A stretch of 64,000 bases of DNA from Aalborgiella sp963841045 (GCA_963841045.1 CAWJBD010000002.1:217657-281656); one strand, 5' to 3'. Numbered from the stretch's first letter, positions 46,255 to 56,516 are shown. Notes: generated by a model not told the origin, from the sequence alone. Translations and numbers: made by a program.

Positions 46255-46710
46255 ATGTCTATATACGCAAAACTCGAAACTTTGGGCATCAAACTTCCGC
46301 CAGTCGCCATTCCTGCAGCAGCTTATGTACCCTACGTACAGACTGGCAATTTGGTTTTTTTAAGCGGTCATATTGCAAAAAAAGACGGCAAACCATGGGT
46401 CGGGCAGTTGGGTAAGAACATCGATACTGCGGAGGGCAAAGCTGCTGCACGTGTCATTGCCATTGATCTTCTGGGCACATTGCATGCAGCAGTGGGCGAT
46501 TTGAACAAGGTCAAACGCATTGTCAAAGTGATGAGTCTGGTCAATTCAACAGGTGATTTCACCGAACAGCACCTGGTCACCAATGGTTGCTCAGAGTTGC
46601 TAGGTGAAGTCTTTGGCGCAACGGTGGGTGCACATGCACGCAGCGCTTTTGGTGTTGCTCAAATTCCAATGGGTGCCTGCGTTGAAATTGAATTGATTGC
46701 AGAAATCTAG
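46255..46710 (+). CDS. RidA/YjgF/YER057c-family protein
   Basis: Trimeric Rid-family enzyme, 151 residues. Canonical RidA hydrolyses reactive enamine/imine intermediates. It belongs to the longer subgroup with an N-terminal MSIYAKLETLGIKLPP. Family blocks: VQTGNLVFLSGHIAKKDG and the catalytic arginine in GAHARSAFGVAQIPMGACVEIE. It stands alone between the rne terminator and the TRAP genes. Substrate unknown. Confidence 0.87.
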   Translation: MSIYAKLETLGIKLPPVAIPAAAYVPYVQTGNLVFLSGHIAKKDGKPWVGQLGKNIDTAEGKAAARVIAIDLLGTLHAAVGDLNKVKRIVKVMSLVNSTGDFTEQHLVTNGCSELLGEVFGATVGAHARSAFGVAQIPMGACVEIELIAEI

Positions 46711-46942
46711 CCATCGGTCTTTGCTTATATTTACGATAGATCCAGCCCCTGAATTTTTTTAACTAGAGGCTGAAAAAAATAGTGCCCTAGTATTAACCCT
46801 AGCTATTTGGGCATACTCGGGGCTTATCGCGTGATGGCGAACAGCTATCATCAAGCCATCAGACAAATCCTATCGCAAGCCCAAGTTGTGGGCTTCGCTT
46901 TGCGTTTGTCATGCCTCGTTTTTTATCTCTGGGAGCATCAAT

Positions 46943-47545
46943 ATGAATGGGTTACTCAAATTCTCGAAAGGAGTGGACGGCTTAAATACCGTCGTCGGCA
47001 AGGCAACCATGTGGTTGATTTTAGCCACGACCATCATCAGTGCCGGCAATGCGATTGTGCGAAAAATATTTAACGTCAGCTCCAACGGCTTGCTCGAAAT
47101 TCAATGGTATTTATTCGCTGCAGTGTTTTTGTTGGGCGCAGGATATGGATTCTTGCGAAATTCACACGTTCGCATCGACTTCATCTCCTCCAAGCTCAGT
47201 CATCGTGCAAGGAATTGGATCGATGTGCTTGGCATCGTTTTGGTTTTGTTTCCATTTTGCGTCATCATTATTTCCTTGGGTTGGCCATTTTTCATGCAAG
47301 CATTTACAAGTGGCGAAATGTCACAAAATGCGGGTGGCCTGATTCGCTGGCCTGCTTATGTATTGATTCCAATTGGTTTTGCACTGCTGATGTTGCAAGG
47401 CGTTTCTGAGCTGATTAAACGCATTGCTTTTCTGACAGGCAACGGCCCTGATGTTTTGGAAAGTGATGATGCCAAGTCAGACGATCAAAAGAAACTCGAA
47501 GAACTCGAAGCGCAAACAGCGCGTGACTTGGCAGGAGCAAAATAA
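46943..47545 (+). CDS. dctQ: TRAP transporter small membrane subunit DctQ
   Basis: Small permease component of a tripartite ATP-independent periplasmic transporter, 200 residues with four membrane segments. ATG 46943 (MNGLLKFSKGVDGLN) is preceded by GGGAG. The GxxxNSHVRID-like motif is present as YGFLRNSHVRIDF. The C-terminal tail is charged. The stop overlaps the dctM start by one base (TAATG). The 230 bases upstream carry no gene I can support. Confidence 0.9.
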   Translation: MNGLLKFSKGVDGLNTVVGKATMWLILATTIISAGNAIVRKIFNVSSNGLLEIQWYLFAAVFLLGAGYGFLRNSHVRIDFISSKLSHRARNWIDVLGIVLVLFPFCVIIISLGWPFFMQAFTSGEMSQNAGGLIRWPAYVLIPIGFALLMLQGVSELIKRIAFLTGNGPDVLESDDAKSDDQKKLEELEAQTARDLAGAK

Positions 47546-49346
47546 TGCAAGAAACTTTCCTATTCCAACAGTTTGTACCGTTGATGTTCATGGGCTTGTT
47601 TGCCTTGTTGTTGACTGGTTTTCCAGTTGCGTTTGGCTTGGCTGCAACGGGTTTGTTGTTCGGTTTTATTGGTATTGAAGCGGGATATTCCCCAGTGCCA
47701 TGTTTCAAGCCTTGCCACTGCGCATATTCGGCATCATGCAGAACGACACGTTATTGGCTATTCCGTTTTTTACCTTCATGGGCATTATTTTGGAGCGCTC
47801 AGGCATGGCCGAAGACTTGCTCGAAACGGTGGGTCAGGTCTTCGGTAAAGTGCGTGGCGGTGTGGCGATTGCTGTGATATTGGTGGGTGCATTGTTGGCA
47901 GCCACCACTGGTGTTGTAGCAGCAGCGGTCATCTCTATGGGTTTGATTTCACTGCCAGTCATGTTGCGCTATGGCTATAACCGCAGCATTGCGACAGGTG
48001 CAATCACCGCATCGGGCACTTTGGCGCAAGCTATTCCCCCATCATTGGTTTTGATTGTGTTGGCAGATCAGTTGGGTCGCTCAGTCGGTGATATGTATTC
48101 TGGTGCTTTGATACCCGGTTTGCTTTTGGTGGGTTTGTATTTGATATTTATCGTCGCAGTGGCGATAGTGAAACCTGATTGGGTTCCTGCCTTGCCACCA
48201 GAGGCATTGGTATTCAAAGAAGACAATGGCAACACAGGCCACAAATCATTGCTGGTATTGGTTTTGATCTGTGCAGCAGTGGGCTATGGCTGGTCGCGTG
48301 TGCACAATGGTTTGATGACACAGTGGCTAGAGCGTTCTGTGCCATCAGCTGGCGATGAAATTGTCATCATGTCCATGACACTGGCTTCATTGACCGGACT
48401 GTTTTTGGCAGTGATCAACCATGTGACAAAAATGCATTTACTGTCTCGCCTTGCAGAACAAGTGACGTTTGTTCTGATGCCACCACTGATTCTGATTTTC
48501 TTGGTGCTGGGTACTATATTCTTGGGTGTCGCTACTCCTACTGAAGGTGGCGCAATGGGAGCCATTGGCGCATTGGTTTTGGCCATGATCAAGGGCAAGC
48601 TCAGCATGCCACTGACCAAGCAAGCCTTAGAAGCCACTGCCAAGTTGGCATCGTTTGTATTGTTTATCTTGATTGGTTCAACCGTATTCAGTTTCACCTT
48701 CAATGCGGCTGATGGTCATATTTGGGTGGAGCACTTGTTTAAAGACATGCCGGGCGGCGCCTGGGGCTTTTTGATTGTGGTGAACATCCTTGTGTTCATT
48801 TTGGGCATGTTCATCGACTTTTTTGAGATTGCCTTCATCATCATTCCACTCTTGGCACCTGTTGCTGAAAAAATCTTGCCTGGCATCGTTCCTGGTATGA
48901 CGCCTGACCAGGCCATGATTTGGTTTGGTGTGATCATTGCGATGAACCTACAAACATCGTTCCTGACCCCACCATTTGGTTTTGCCTTGTTTTACTTGCG
49001 CAGTGTGGCCGCCAAATTTGACTACAAAGACCGTGTAACCGGCAAATTGATTCCGTCTGTCAAAACCAGCGAAATCTACAAAGGATCAATTGCTTTCATT
49101 TGCTTGCAGTTGGTTATGTTGGTGATGATCATGGTCTTTCCAGTGCTGGTAACGGGCGGTATTGACAAAGTTGAAAAACTCAGCAACCAAGAGATCATGG
49201 AACAGCTTAATGCTGTCCCTGGTATGCGACAAGAGACAGCGCCAAACTTCGGATTAGACATGCCAGCTGCTCCTGCTCCAGTTGCGGATGACCCTATGAA
49301 AGCGATGCTTGATGCTGCTGCAAAAGAGACTTCTGAGAAAAAGTGA
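47545..49346 (+). CDS. dctM: TRAP transporter large permease DctM (one frameshift)
   Basis: Large membrane permease of the TRAP system, about 600 residues and 12 or more membrane segments. The first 48 residues (to FIGIEAGY) are in one frame. The rest (AMFQALPLRIFGIMQNDTLL onward) is in another. A missing T at TT 47688-47689 explains the break: the expected read is GYFPSAMFQ. Later blocks AAVISMGLISLPVMLRYGYN, ATPTEGGAMGA and FLTPPFGFALFYLR are typical. The C-terminal tail is extended and rich in Ala/Pro/Lys. A perfect 15-bp hairpin terminator follows. Confidence 0.9.
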
Positions 49347-49373
49347 TGTCCCATTCAGGATTTAACCGTCATA

Positions 49374-49407
49374 CATAAAAAAAGAGCCTAATGGCTCTTT
49401 TTTTATG
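49374..49407. terminator. Bidirectional terminator after dctM
   Basis: A 15-bp perfect inverted repeat (49374-49388 and 49393-49407) with a TAAT loop. The stem has A7-GAGCC on one side and GGCTC-T7 on the other, so it can act in both directions. It lies between convergent dctM and dctP. Confidence 0.85.
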
Positions 49408-49453
49408 TCACTGTTAAACTAAATACGGTGATAGATAGACAATTTATAGGCGT

Positions 49454-49477
49454 AAAAAAGCCCCATCTCTGGGGCTT
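49454..49477 (-). terminator. Terminator of dctP
   Basis: AAGCCCC (49458-49464) and GGGGCTT (49471-49477) flank a 6-base loop. On the minus strand the stem is followed by a T-run (A's at 49454-49459). It lies 24 bases beyond the dctP stop. Confidence 0.8.
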
Positions 49478-49501
49478 CTAATGTATAAACCGTCAAATGA
49501 A

Positions 49502-50584
49502 TTACAGTTTCTGACGTTGCATGAAGTTGTCAAAACGTGCTTCTGTGAAACGGAACCACAAGTTTGAGTCAGCACGGAACTTGCTGTAGTCGTCGTAAAC
49601 TTTTTTCCAGTTTGGATTTTTCGCAGAAATTTCTGCGTACAGAGCCATGGCTTCTTTGAATGCCAAGTTCATCACATCGTCTGGGAATGGATGCAATTTT
49701 GTGCCAGCACCGACTAAATCCTTCAACGCTTTTGGATTGCGACCATCGTACTTGGCTTGCATGTCGACGTGCGCATTGGCTGCTGCATTTTCCACAATGG
49801 CTTTGAACTCAGGTGTCAATGCATTGAAGGCTTTTTGGTTAATGAAGAAGTCCAACTGTGGACCACCTTCCCACCAACCTGGGTAGTAGTAGTGTGGTGC
49901 AACTTTGTTGAAGCCCAATTTTTGGTCATCATATGGACCTACCCATTCAGCCGCATCAATCGTACCTTTTTCCAAAGCTTGGTAAATCTCGCCACCAGGG
50001 ATGTTTTGTGGCACACCACCCATGCGTTCAAACACTTTACCAGCAAATCCACCAATGCGCATTTTCATGCCTTTGATGTCAGCAACTGATTTGATTTCTT
50101 TGCGGTACCAGCCACCCATTTGCGCACCTGTGTTGCCGCCTGGGAAATTGATGATGTTGTACTTGGCGTAAAACTCACGCATCAATTTCAAACCATTGCC
50201 TTCGTACATCCAAGCTGTCATTTGGCGGCTGTTCAAGCCGAAAGGAATGGCGCAACCCAATGCAAAAGTCTCATCTTTACCAAAGAAGTAGTAAGGTGCT
50301 GTGTGGCACATTTCAACGGTACCGTTTTGCACGCCATCAACCACGCCAAATGCTGGCATCAACTCGCCACCTGCGTGGGTAGAAATTTCAAATTTGCCAC
50401 CTGACATGGCTTTGACTTGTTTAGCAAACTCGTCTGCCGCACCGAAAATGGTATCCAGTGCTTTTGGAAAGCTAGATGCAAGGCGCCAGCGCACAGCTGC
50501 TTGGGCTTGAACAACTGCAGGTGCAACACCAGCAGCCAATACGCCAGCGATACCAGCGTTTTTAATAAGGGAACGACGATCCAT
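49502..50584 (-). CDS. dctP: TRAP transporter periplasmic binding protein DctP
   Basis: Substrate-binding subunit, 360 residues. The N-terminus MDRRSLIKNAGIAG with a following hydrophobic stretch and AQA site suggests a twin-arginine (Tat) signal. The mature part has RWRLASSFPKALDTIFGAA, SGGKFEISTHAGGEL and GTIDAAEWVGPYDD, resembling the TakP-type branch for 2-oxo or hydroxy acids. The ligand is inferred. It is convergent with dctQM, separated by two terminators, so the P subunit is made from its own promoter. Confidence 0.9.
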   Translation of the reverse strand: MDRRSLIKNAGIAGVLAAGVAPAVVQAQAAVRWRLASSFPKALDTIFGAADEFAKQVKAMSGGKFEISTHAGGELMPAFGVVDGVQNGTVEMCHTAPYYFFGKDETFALGCAIPFGLNSRQMTAWMYEGNGLKLMREFYAKYNIINFPGGNTGAQMGGWYRKEIKSVADIKGMKMRIGGFAGKVFERMGGVPQNIPGGEIYQALEKGTIDAAEWVGPYDDQKLGFNKVAPHYYYPGWWEGGPQLDFFINQKAFNALTPEFKAIVENAAANAHVDMQAKYDGRNPKALKDLVGAGTKLHPFPDDVMNLAFKEAMALYAEISAKNPNWKKVYDDYSKFRADSNLWFRFTEARFDNFMQRQKL

Positions 50585-50766
50585 GTGATGATCTCCAAGG
50601 GTTGATAAAACAAATGTTTCAGCGCACTTGTGGTGAACTGTAACGACAAACTAGCAATGCACATTGTAGAGAACCAACAGTGCATTTTTCGTTCGGGTTT
50701 TCCCTTGATTGCGAACTTAATTGAGACAAGTCAATGAAAACTTTTCAATCTGAGTTTTATATTTGC

Positions 50767-52653
50767 TCACGCTTTTGATTTGGCTCTGAAAGCTTGAATT
50801 GAAGCTTCAATGCCAACAGCATCCAATCCCTGCAACGCCAACAGTTGTGCATGGTCGCCGTGTTCAATGAATACATCGGGCAAGCCCAAGTTCAATACAT
50901 GATTGGTGAGGCCAGCCGCTTGCAATGCTTCATTCACAGCACTGCCAGCACCGCCCATGATGCAGCCTTCTTCAATGGTTACCAGTAAATCATGCGAGAT
51001 GGCTATTTTGTGCAGCATGGCCAGATCCAACGGCTTTGCCCAGCGCATGTTGACAACGGTACAGTCCAATTTCTCGGCGACAGTCAATGCAGGTTGTAGC
51101 AGCGTGCCAAATGCAAGAATCGCAGTTCTTTTGTTGGACGATGTCGATGAAGTTTGTCGGCGTATCTCTGCTTTGCCAAACGGCAAGGCTTGTAAAGATG
51201 GATCAACTGCAACGCCAGCACCCGCACCGCGCGGATAGCGAACTGCCACAGGGTGGTTTTGTTCATAGGCACTGGTTAACAGTTGTCGGCATTCATTTTC
51301 ATCGGCCGGGCAAGCAATGCTCATGTTAGGGATGCAGCGCAAAAAGGCAATGTCATACGCGCCTGCGTGCGTAGCACCATCAGCACCCACCAAGCCGGCG
51401 CGATCCAAGGCAAATACAACAGGTAAGTTTTGCAAGGCCACATCGTGAATCAACTGGTCATAGGCGCGTTGCAGAAATGTGGAATAAATCGCGACCACGG
51501 GTTTCATGCCTTCACAGGCCAAGCCTGCGGCAAAAGTCACTGCATGTTGCTCTGCAATGCCCACATCAAAATAGCGATTAGGAAAGCGCTTCTCAAATTC
51601 CACCAAGCCAGAGCCTTCACGCATCGCCGGTGTGATGCCGACCAAACGTTCATCTTTGGCTGCCATGTCGCACAGCCATTGACCAAATACTTGCGTGAAC
51701 GTGGTTTTGGCAGGGGTGGTAGCTTTTTGAATGCCGATGCTGGGGTCAAACTTGCTGGGACCGTGGTAGGCCACAGGGTCGGCCTCGGCCAATTTGTAGC
51801 CATTGCCTTTTTTCGTCACCACATGCAAAAACTGCGGCCCTTTGAGGTGTTTGACGTTTTCCAGCGTGGGTATCAAAGACTCTAAATCGTGCCCATCAAT
51901 CGGTCCGACATAGTTAAAACCAAATTTTTCAAACAACGTGGCAGGCACCACCATGCCTTTGGCATGTTCTTCAAAGCGCTTGGCCAATTCAAATAATGGT
52001 GGTGCGACTTTGAGCACTTGTTTGCCTGCATTTTTTGCCGCCGCATAAAACTGACCACTCATCAGTTGCGCCAAATAGCGGTTCAATGCACCCACTGGCG
52101 GGCTGATGCTCATGTCGTTGTCGTTCAAAATCACCAACAAATTGCAGTCGGCCACGCCTGCATTGTTCAGCGCTTCAAAAGCCATGCCAGCCGTCATGGC
52201 ACCATCGCCAATGATGGCGACCGAATGGCGTTCTTCACCTTTGATTTTGGCAGCCAAAGCCATGCCCAGTGCCGCCGAAATGCTGGTGCTGGAATGGGCC
52301 GTGCCAAAGCTGTCAAATTCCGATTCTGTGCGTTGTGGAAAACCGGATAAACCACCCAATTGGCGCAAACTGTCCATGCGGTCGCGCCGACCAGTCAATA
52401 TTTTGTGTGGGTATGTTTGATGGCCCACGTCCCAAACCAAACGGTCTTCGGGCGTATTGAAAACGTAGTGCAATGCAACGGTCAATTCAACAGTGCCTAA
52501 ATTGGAGCTTAAATGTCCACCTGTTTTTGAGACGCTGGTGAGCAAATAGGCGCGCAATTCGTCCGCCAAAGTTTTCAGCTGGTCGCGTGACAACAGACGC
52601 ACATCGGCGGGCGAAGCGATGCTAGACAGTAAGGGATGTGCACTCAATGGCAT
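50767..52653 (-). CDS. dxs: 1-deoxy-D-xylulose-5-phosphate synthase
   Basis: First enzyme of the MEP isoprenoid pathway, thiamine-diphosphate dependent, 628 residues. Cofactor motif GDGAMTAGMAFEALNNAG (about 150-167) closed by NDNDMSISPPVGALNRYL. Transketolase-type middle domain with GIAEQHAVTFAAGLA and DRAGLVGADGATHAGAYD. C-terminal domain with EEGCIMGGAGSAVNEAL. Last gene of the xseB-ispA-dxs run. A repeat copy sits in the gap to ispA. Confidence 0.95.
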   Translation of the reverse strand: MPLSAHPLLSSIASPADVRLLSRDQLKTLADELRAYLLTSVSKTGGHLSSNLGTVELTVALHYVFNTPEDRLVWDVGHQTYPHKILTGRRDRMDSLRQLGGLSGFPQRTESEFDSFGTAHSSTSISAALGMALAAKIKGEERHSVAIIGDGAMTAGMAFEALNNAGVADCNLLVILNDNDMSISPPVGALNRYLAQLMSGQFYAAAKNAGKQVLKVAPPLFELAKRFEEHAKGMVVPATLFEKFGFNYVGPIDGHDLESLIPTLENVKHLKGPQFLHVVTKKGNGYKLAEADPVAYHGPSKFDPSIGIQKATTPAKTTFTQVFGQWLCDMAAKDERLVGITPAMREGSGLVEFEKRFPNRYFDVGIAEQHAVTFAAGLACEGMKPVVAIYSTFLQRAYDQLIHDVALQNLPVVFALDRAGLVGADGATHAGAYDIAFLRCIPNMSIACPADENECRQLLTSAYEQNHPVAVRYPRGAGAGVAVDPSLQALPFGKAEIRRQTSSTSSNKRTAILAFGTLLQPALTVAEKLDCTVVNMRWAKPLDLAMLHKIAISHDLLVTIEEGCIMGGAGSAVNEALQAAGLTNHVLNLGLPDVFIEHGDHAQLLALQGLDAVGIEASIQAFRAKSKA

Positions 52654-52675
52654 ATAAAAGATTAATCTCTAAAAC

Positions 52676-52747
52676 GCTATATTTATAATAGCAACATAGG
52701 CAATAAATACGCCGGCTACAGCCTGATTTTTCATATATTTTGGGCGC
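52676..52747 (+). repeat. Dispersed structured repeat, copy E (ispA-dxs gap)
   Basis: GCTAT (52676-52680), ATAGC, an exact 20-of-20 core AGGCAATAAATACGCCGGCT, then ACAGCCTGATTTTTCATAT and TTGGGCGC. It fills most of the 134-base gap between ispA and dxs, and its outer arm matches the dapF copy, so it is the reference full-length copy. Confidence 0.85.
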
Positions 52748-52787
52748 AGAGCGAGCTGTGACGGTATTTTAGTTGAAAACGCACAGC

Positions 52788-53711
52788 TTACATGATTCTA
52801 TTAACCACCATGTGCGCAAGGGAACGCAAGGCTTGCGTTTGAACCAAACCTGATGTGTTCAAAGCGCTAAGTGCTTGTTCCAACAGCTGGTTGGCATACT
52901 GCGATGATTTTTCCAAGCCCATCAAAGACACAAATGTCGGTTTGTTGTCTTGCGCATCTTTGCCTGCAGTTTTGCCCAATGTGGCGGTATCGGCAGTGAC
53001 GTCCAAAATATCATCAACCACTTGAAAAGCCACACCCAATGCTTCGCCATAGTGCTGCAAAGCAAGTTGCGTTTGTTCTGACACTGTTTGACCAACAGGC
53101 ACACACGCAGCACCCATCATCACGCTGGCTTGTAACAATGCACCAGTTTTCAATTTGTGCATGTGTTTCAATTGATCCAAGTGCAAATGTTGGCCCACAT
53201 TGGCCAAATCAATCGCTTGCCCACCCGCCATGCCGTGACAACCCGCTGACATAGCCAGCAAGCGGCACAACTTGGCTTGCGTGCTTGCATCCACCACATC
53301 CTCTGTTGGCGTGAGCAGTTCAAATGCCAAGGCTTGCAAGGCATCGCCTGCCAACAGGGCTTGGGCTTGACCAAATTTCACATGCACCGTGGGTTTGCCG
53401 CGGCGCAGCACATCGTTGTCCATGCAGGGCATGTCGTCGTGCACCAAGGAATAGGCGTGGATCAATTCAACAGCGCAAGCGGCTCTGAGGGTGGCTGGAC
53501 AATTTTTTTGTGCACCAACAGCTTGTGCGGCTGCAAAAACCAAGAGCGGTCGCAAACGCTTGCCGCCATCCAACACGGCATAGCGCATGGCTTCACCCAA
53601 ACGCTCAGGCGCAGTGGGTGCAACCCAGTCTGATAAGGCTTGTTCAACTTGGGTCAGCACACCGTCCATCCAAGCTTGCTGTGCTTGCTTGATTTCAGTC
53701 GATGCGCTCAC
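52788..53711 (-). CDS. ispA: Farnesyl/geranyl diphosphate synthase IspA
   Basis: Chain-elongating prenyltransferase that makes FPP for undecaprenyl phosphate and quinones. It has 307 residues. The first aspartate-rich motif is VHDDMPCMDND (about 93-103) and the second VVDDILDVTAD. GGKRLRPLLVFA and GMAGGQAIDLAN are also present. It overlaps the xseB stop by 4 bases. Confidence 0.95.
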   Translation of the reverse strand: MSASTEIKQAQQAWMDGVLTQVEQALSDWVAPTAPERLGEAMRYAVLDGGKRLRPLLVFAAAQAVGAQKNCPATLRAACAVELIHAYSLVHDDMPCMDNDVLRRGKPTVHVKFGQAQALLAGDALQALAFELLTPTEDVVDASTQAKLCRLLAMSAGCHGMAGGQAIDLANVGQHLHLDQLKHMHKLKTGALLQASVMMGAACVPVGQTVSEQTQLALQHYGEALGVAFQVVDDILDVTADTATLGKTAGKDAQDNKPTFVSLMGLEKSSQYANQLLEQALSALNTSGLVQTQALRSLAHMVVNRIM

Positions 53712-53974
53712 GGTTTAGTCCAAGATTTCAGTTGCCCGTTTTCAATGACGCTGATTTGCTGCTCCACCGCAGCCAATTTGTCACGACAAAATGTGAGCAA
53801 TGCAGCGCCACGCTGGTAGCCAGACATGAGTTGGTCTAAGGGCAATTGACCCGACTCCAATTGCGACACCAATTCGTCAAGCTCTTGCAGGGCGGCTTCG
53901 TATGTCGATGGCAAATCCTGATTGGATGTGACCTTGCCTGATAATGCGTCTACAGTTTTAGCTTTTGTGGCCAT
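53708..53974 (-). CDS. xseB: Exodeoxyribonuclease VII small subunit
   Basis: Small subunit of ExoVII, 88 residues. The conserved stretch STYEAALQELDELVSQLESG with LPLDQLMSGYQRGAALLTFC matches the family. The N-terminal ~20 residues are variable. First gene of the operon xseB-ispA-dxs, a standard order. Confidence 0.93.
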   Translation of the reverse strand: MATKAKTVDALSGKVTSNQDLPSTYEAALQELDELVSQLESGQLPLDQLMSGYQRGAALLTFCRDKLAAVEQQISVIENGQLKSWTKP

Positions 53975-54042
53975 GGGTCATTTGAGAATAGTTAAGACAA
54001 AATCGATTAAAAATCGGATATTTACACATTTTAAGCCCCAAT

Positions 54043-54943
54043 ATGCAAGCTCTTTGGATGGTATTCGCCTCGTTCTTTTTTGCCACCATGGGTGTAGGGG
54101 TGAAATTTGCATCGGCACAGTTCAATGTGTATGAAATTGTGTTTTATCGCGGTTTGATTGGCATCGTTTTTATGGCTTTGGTGATGCGGCAACGCCGAAT
54201 CAGTGTGATGACAACAGTGCCTTGGATGCATGTTTGGCGCTCTGTGATTGGTGTGTTTTCGTTGTTGTGCTGGTTTTATGCGATCGCAAACCTGCCTTTG
54301 GCGACGGCGATGACTCTGAATTACATGAGCGGTGTTTGGGTGGCCGCTTTTGTGGTCGGTAGTGCGGTTTTTTACAGCTTTGGCGATGCCAGCAAATCGC
54401 AAGGCGCGCTGGTGATGACGGTATTGTGCGGATTTGCCGGTGTGGTGTTGACACTGCGCCCCACCATTGAGCAAAACCAATTGTTTGCTGGTGTGCTTGG
54501 CTTGTTGTCGGGCATAGCTGCTGCTTTGGCATACATGCAGGTGGCGATGTTAGCGCGTGCGGGTGAACCCGAGGAGCGCACCGTGCTCTATTTTGGTGTG
54601 GGCTCGGCCATTGCTGGTGCTATAGGCATGGCCATTTATGGCGTATCTGAGCATGGCAGCTTGGCAAACGACTGCAGCATGGTGGCTGTTGCCCATTGGG
54701 ATATTTGCCACCCTGGGGCAATGGGGCATGACACGTGCTTACAGCAAGGGCGGCACCTTGGTCGTCGCAAGTTTGCAATATTCAGGTATTGTGTTTGCCA
54801 GCATTTACAGCATCATATTGTTCGACGATGCTATTTCGCCAATCGGTTGGTTGGGAATTGTGGTGATTGTCATGAGTGGCCTGGCCGCAACGGCATTGCG
54901 CGCACGCGCTGCAGTGCCATTGAAGCAGGCCGATGAACATTGA
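54043..54943 (+). CDS. EamA/DMT-family membrane permease (one frameshift)
   Basis: Drug/metabolite-type exporter with ten predicted membrane segments in two EamA repeats, about 299 residues corrected. The first repeat (MQALWMVFASFFFATMGVGV ... GVVLTLRPT) and half of the second are in the first frame. After AIYGVSEHG the frame shifts by an extra base at about 54645-54662, and AWQTTAAWWLLPIGIFATLG, GQWGMTRAYSKGG and the C-terminus ALRARAAVPLKQADEH follow to 54943. Substrate unknown. Confidence 0.87.
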
Positions 54944-54975
54944 TTGAATTTTCAAAGAGAGGGGAGCAGCTATTC

Positions 54976-55872
54976 ATGTTTAAAACTTTAATCTCAGCAC
55001 AAGATTTGTACAACTTGCTGCAATCTGGCAATTCAATGACTGCGACGGGCAAACCCATCATGGTGTTTGATTGCACTTTTGATTTGGCAAAACCAGAAAT
55101 CGGTCAGCAGCAATTTGATGAGAGCCATTTACCGAATGCCATATACGTGAATTTGGATACCGATCTCAGCTCTAAAAACGACCTGGCTGCAGCTTCTGGT
55201 GGACGGCATCCTTTACCCAGTCGCGAAACATTTGCAGAATGGCTGACCAACAAAGGTTTCACCAATGCTCACCAAGCCATTGTGTATGACCGCAACGGCA
55301 GTACGTATTGTGGCCGTTTGTGGTGGATGTTGAAATGGGTGGGACACGAGGCAGTTGCCGTGCTGGATGGCGGTTTGCAGGCATGGCAAGCGGCGGGAGG
55401 TGCGGTTCAAAGCAGCACCAAGGCCACCAAGCTCAAGAAAACAAGCGTTTCTGATGCACCCTTTGCGATATCCAATGCCTTGGCAGTCTTGGCTACGGTT
55501 GATGGTGTGGCGCAAAACCTAGGCAAACAAAGCCAAACCATCGTCGATGCGCGGGGTATTCCGCGTTTCCGAGGTGATGTTGAGCCTTTAGACCCAACAG
55601 CAGGTCATATTCCAGGCGCATTGAATCGACCATTTACTGATAATTTCGATGCATCTGGTAAATTTAAAGCGGCTGAAATTTTGCAGGCTGAGTACAAGCA
55701 ATTGCTGGCAGGGCGAGACCCTTCGGGCGTGGTGCATCAATGCGGCAGTGGTGTGACCGCTACAGCCAATATTCTGGCCATGGAACTGGCAGGATTGGGT
55801 CGCCAAGCCCTCTTTGCTGGCAGTTGGAGCGAGTGGTGCAGCGATCCGAATCGGCCTGTGGCACAAGGCTAA
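54976..55872 (+). CDS. 3-mercaptopyruvate/thiosulfate sulfurtransferase
   Basis: Two-domain rhodanese, 298 residues from ATG 54976, chosen over an upstream in-frame start at 54940. The first, inactive domain has GQQQFDESHLPNAIYVNLD and YDRNGSTYCGRLWWML. The second has IVDARGIPRFRGDVEPLD and the active loop QCGSGVTATAN. CGSGVTA is the loop of mercaptopyruvate sulfurtransferases, whereas thiosulfate enzymes carry CRxGxT. Physiological role not fixed by context. Confidence 0.9.
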   Translation: MFKTLISAQDLYNLLQSGNSMTATGKPIMVFDCTFDLAKPEIGQQQFDESHLPNAIYVNLDTDLSSKNDLAAASGGRHPLPSRETFAEWLTNKGFTNAHQAIVYDRNGSTYCGRLWWMLKWVGHEAVAVLDGGLQAWQAAGGAVQSSTKATKLKKTSVSDAPFAISNALAVLATVDGVAQNLGKQSQTIVDARGIPRFRGDVEPLDPTAGHIPGALNRPFTDNFDASGKFKAAEILQAEYKQLLAGRDPSGVVHQCGSGVTATANILAMELAGLGRQALFAGSWSEWCSDPNRPVAQG

Positions 55873-56061
55873 CAGGGCAACTTCGCAAAAGAAAAAAGTG
55901 CTGAATAGGTATTAGTACAGCTTTTCGAGTTGACGAGATGCTAAACCGAATTACACTACATATGTGGTTGTCAGGTGGTGATCATCAAGCGATCATGAGC
56001 TAATGGATTTTTTGAGTTCGGTTGTGGTTTATTTTTACTAACATTTTTTAGGAGTTACACA

Positions 56062-56391
56062 ATGGCGGATATGACAGAAAACAAAGCAGCAGTTGGCAAA
56101 TACAGCAGCAGCGTGAACGATGCAGCGTTGGCCGGTTTGGCAAAGACCTATGCCTTGGTGTTGTCCAAAAAAGATACCCAATATGTCGCTTGCAGCGATG
56201 CCAAAGAGCGCGACACGGTGCGCACCAATTTCTTGCAAAAGAAACTGGGTTTGACCAATGCAGAAGCTGAGCTCGATGCCGCCGTGCTGGCAGTATGCGA
56301 AAAAATGAAAGCAGAAAAATTCAAGTCACGCTTGGTGGCGTATTACTTGTTGGCTGAGAAATTTGGAAAACTGGGCGTTTTTGTTAAATAA
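56062..56391 (+). CDS. DUF2853 family protein
   Basis: Small soluble protein of 109 residues with NFLQKKLGL and a largely helical, Lys/Ala-rich make-up, as in the DUF2853 family. No known function. A good ribosome site (TAGGAG) lies 11 bases upstream. Followed by a strong bidirectional terminator shared with the convergent cytochrome gene. Confidence 0.8.
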   Translation: MADMTENKAAVGKYSSSVNDAALAGLAKTYALVLSKKDTQYVACSDAKERDTVRTNFLQKKLGLTNAEAELDAAVLAVCEKMKAEKFKSRLVAYYLLAEKFGKLGVFVK

Positions 56392-56445
56392 ATAGCCTGA
56401 ATATTCGGTATTCGGCAAATAGTCGATATTCGATTCAAACCCATC

Positions 56446-56498
56446 AACCTTTTGCGGTTCTGCAGTCTGTGTGACGCAGAATCTCAAAAGGTTTTTTC
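56446..56498. terminator. Bidirectional terminator between DUF2853 and cytochrome c
   Basis: Long stem: AACCTTTTG (56446-56454) pairs with CAAAAGGTT (56485-56493). Inside it GGTTCTGC faces GCAGAATC with one mismatch. T-runs follow on the plus strand. The two genes are convergent. Confidence 0.8.
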
Positions 56499-56516
56499 AT
56501 TTTCGAAACGTTATTT

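Noticed and set aside
56401..56445. Short repeated ATATTCG/TATTCGG strings upstream of the 56.4 kb terminator
   Set aside because: Too short and irregular to call a repeat element.
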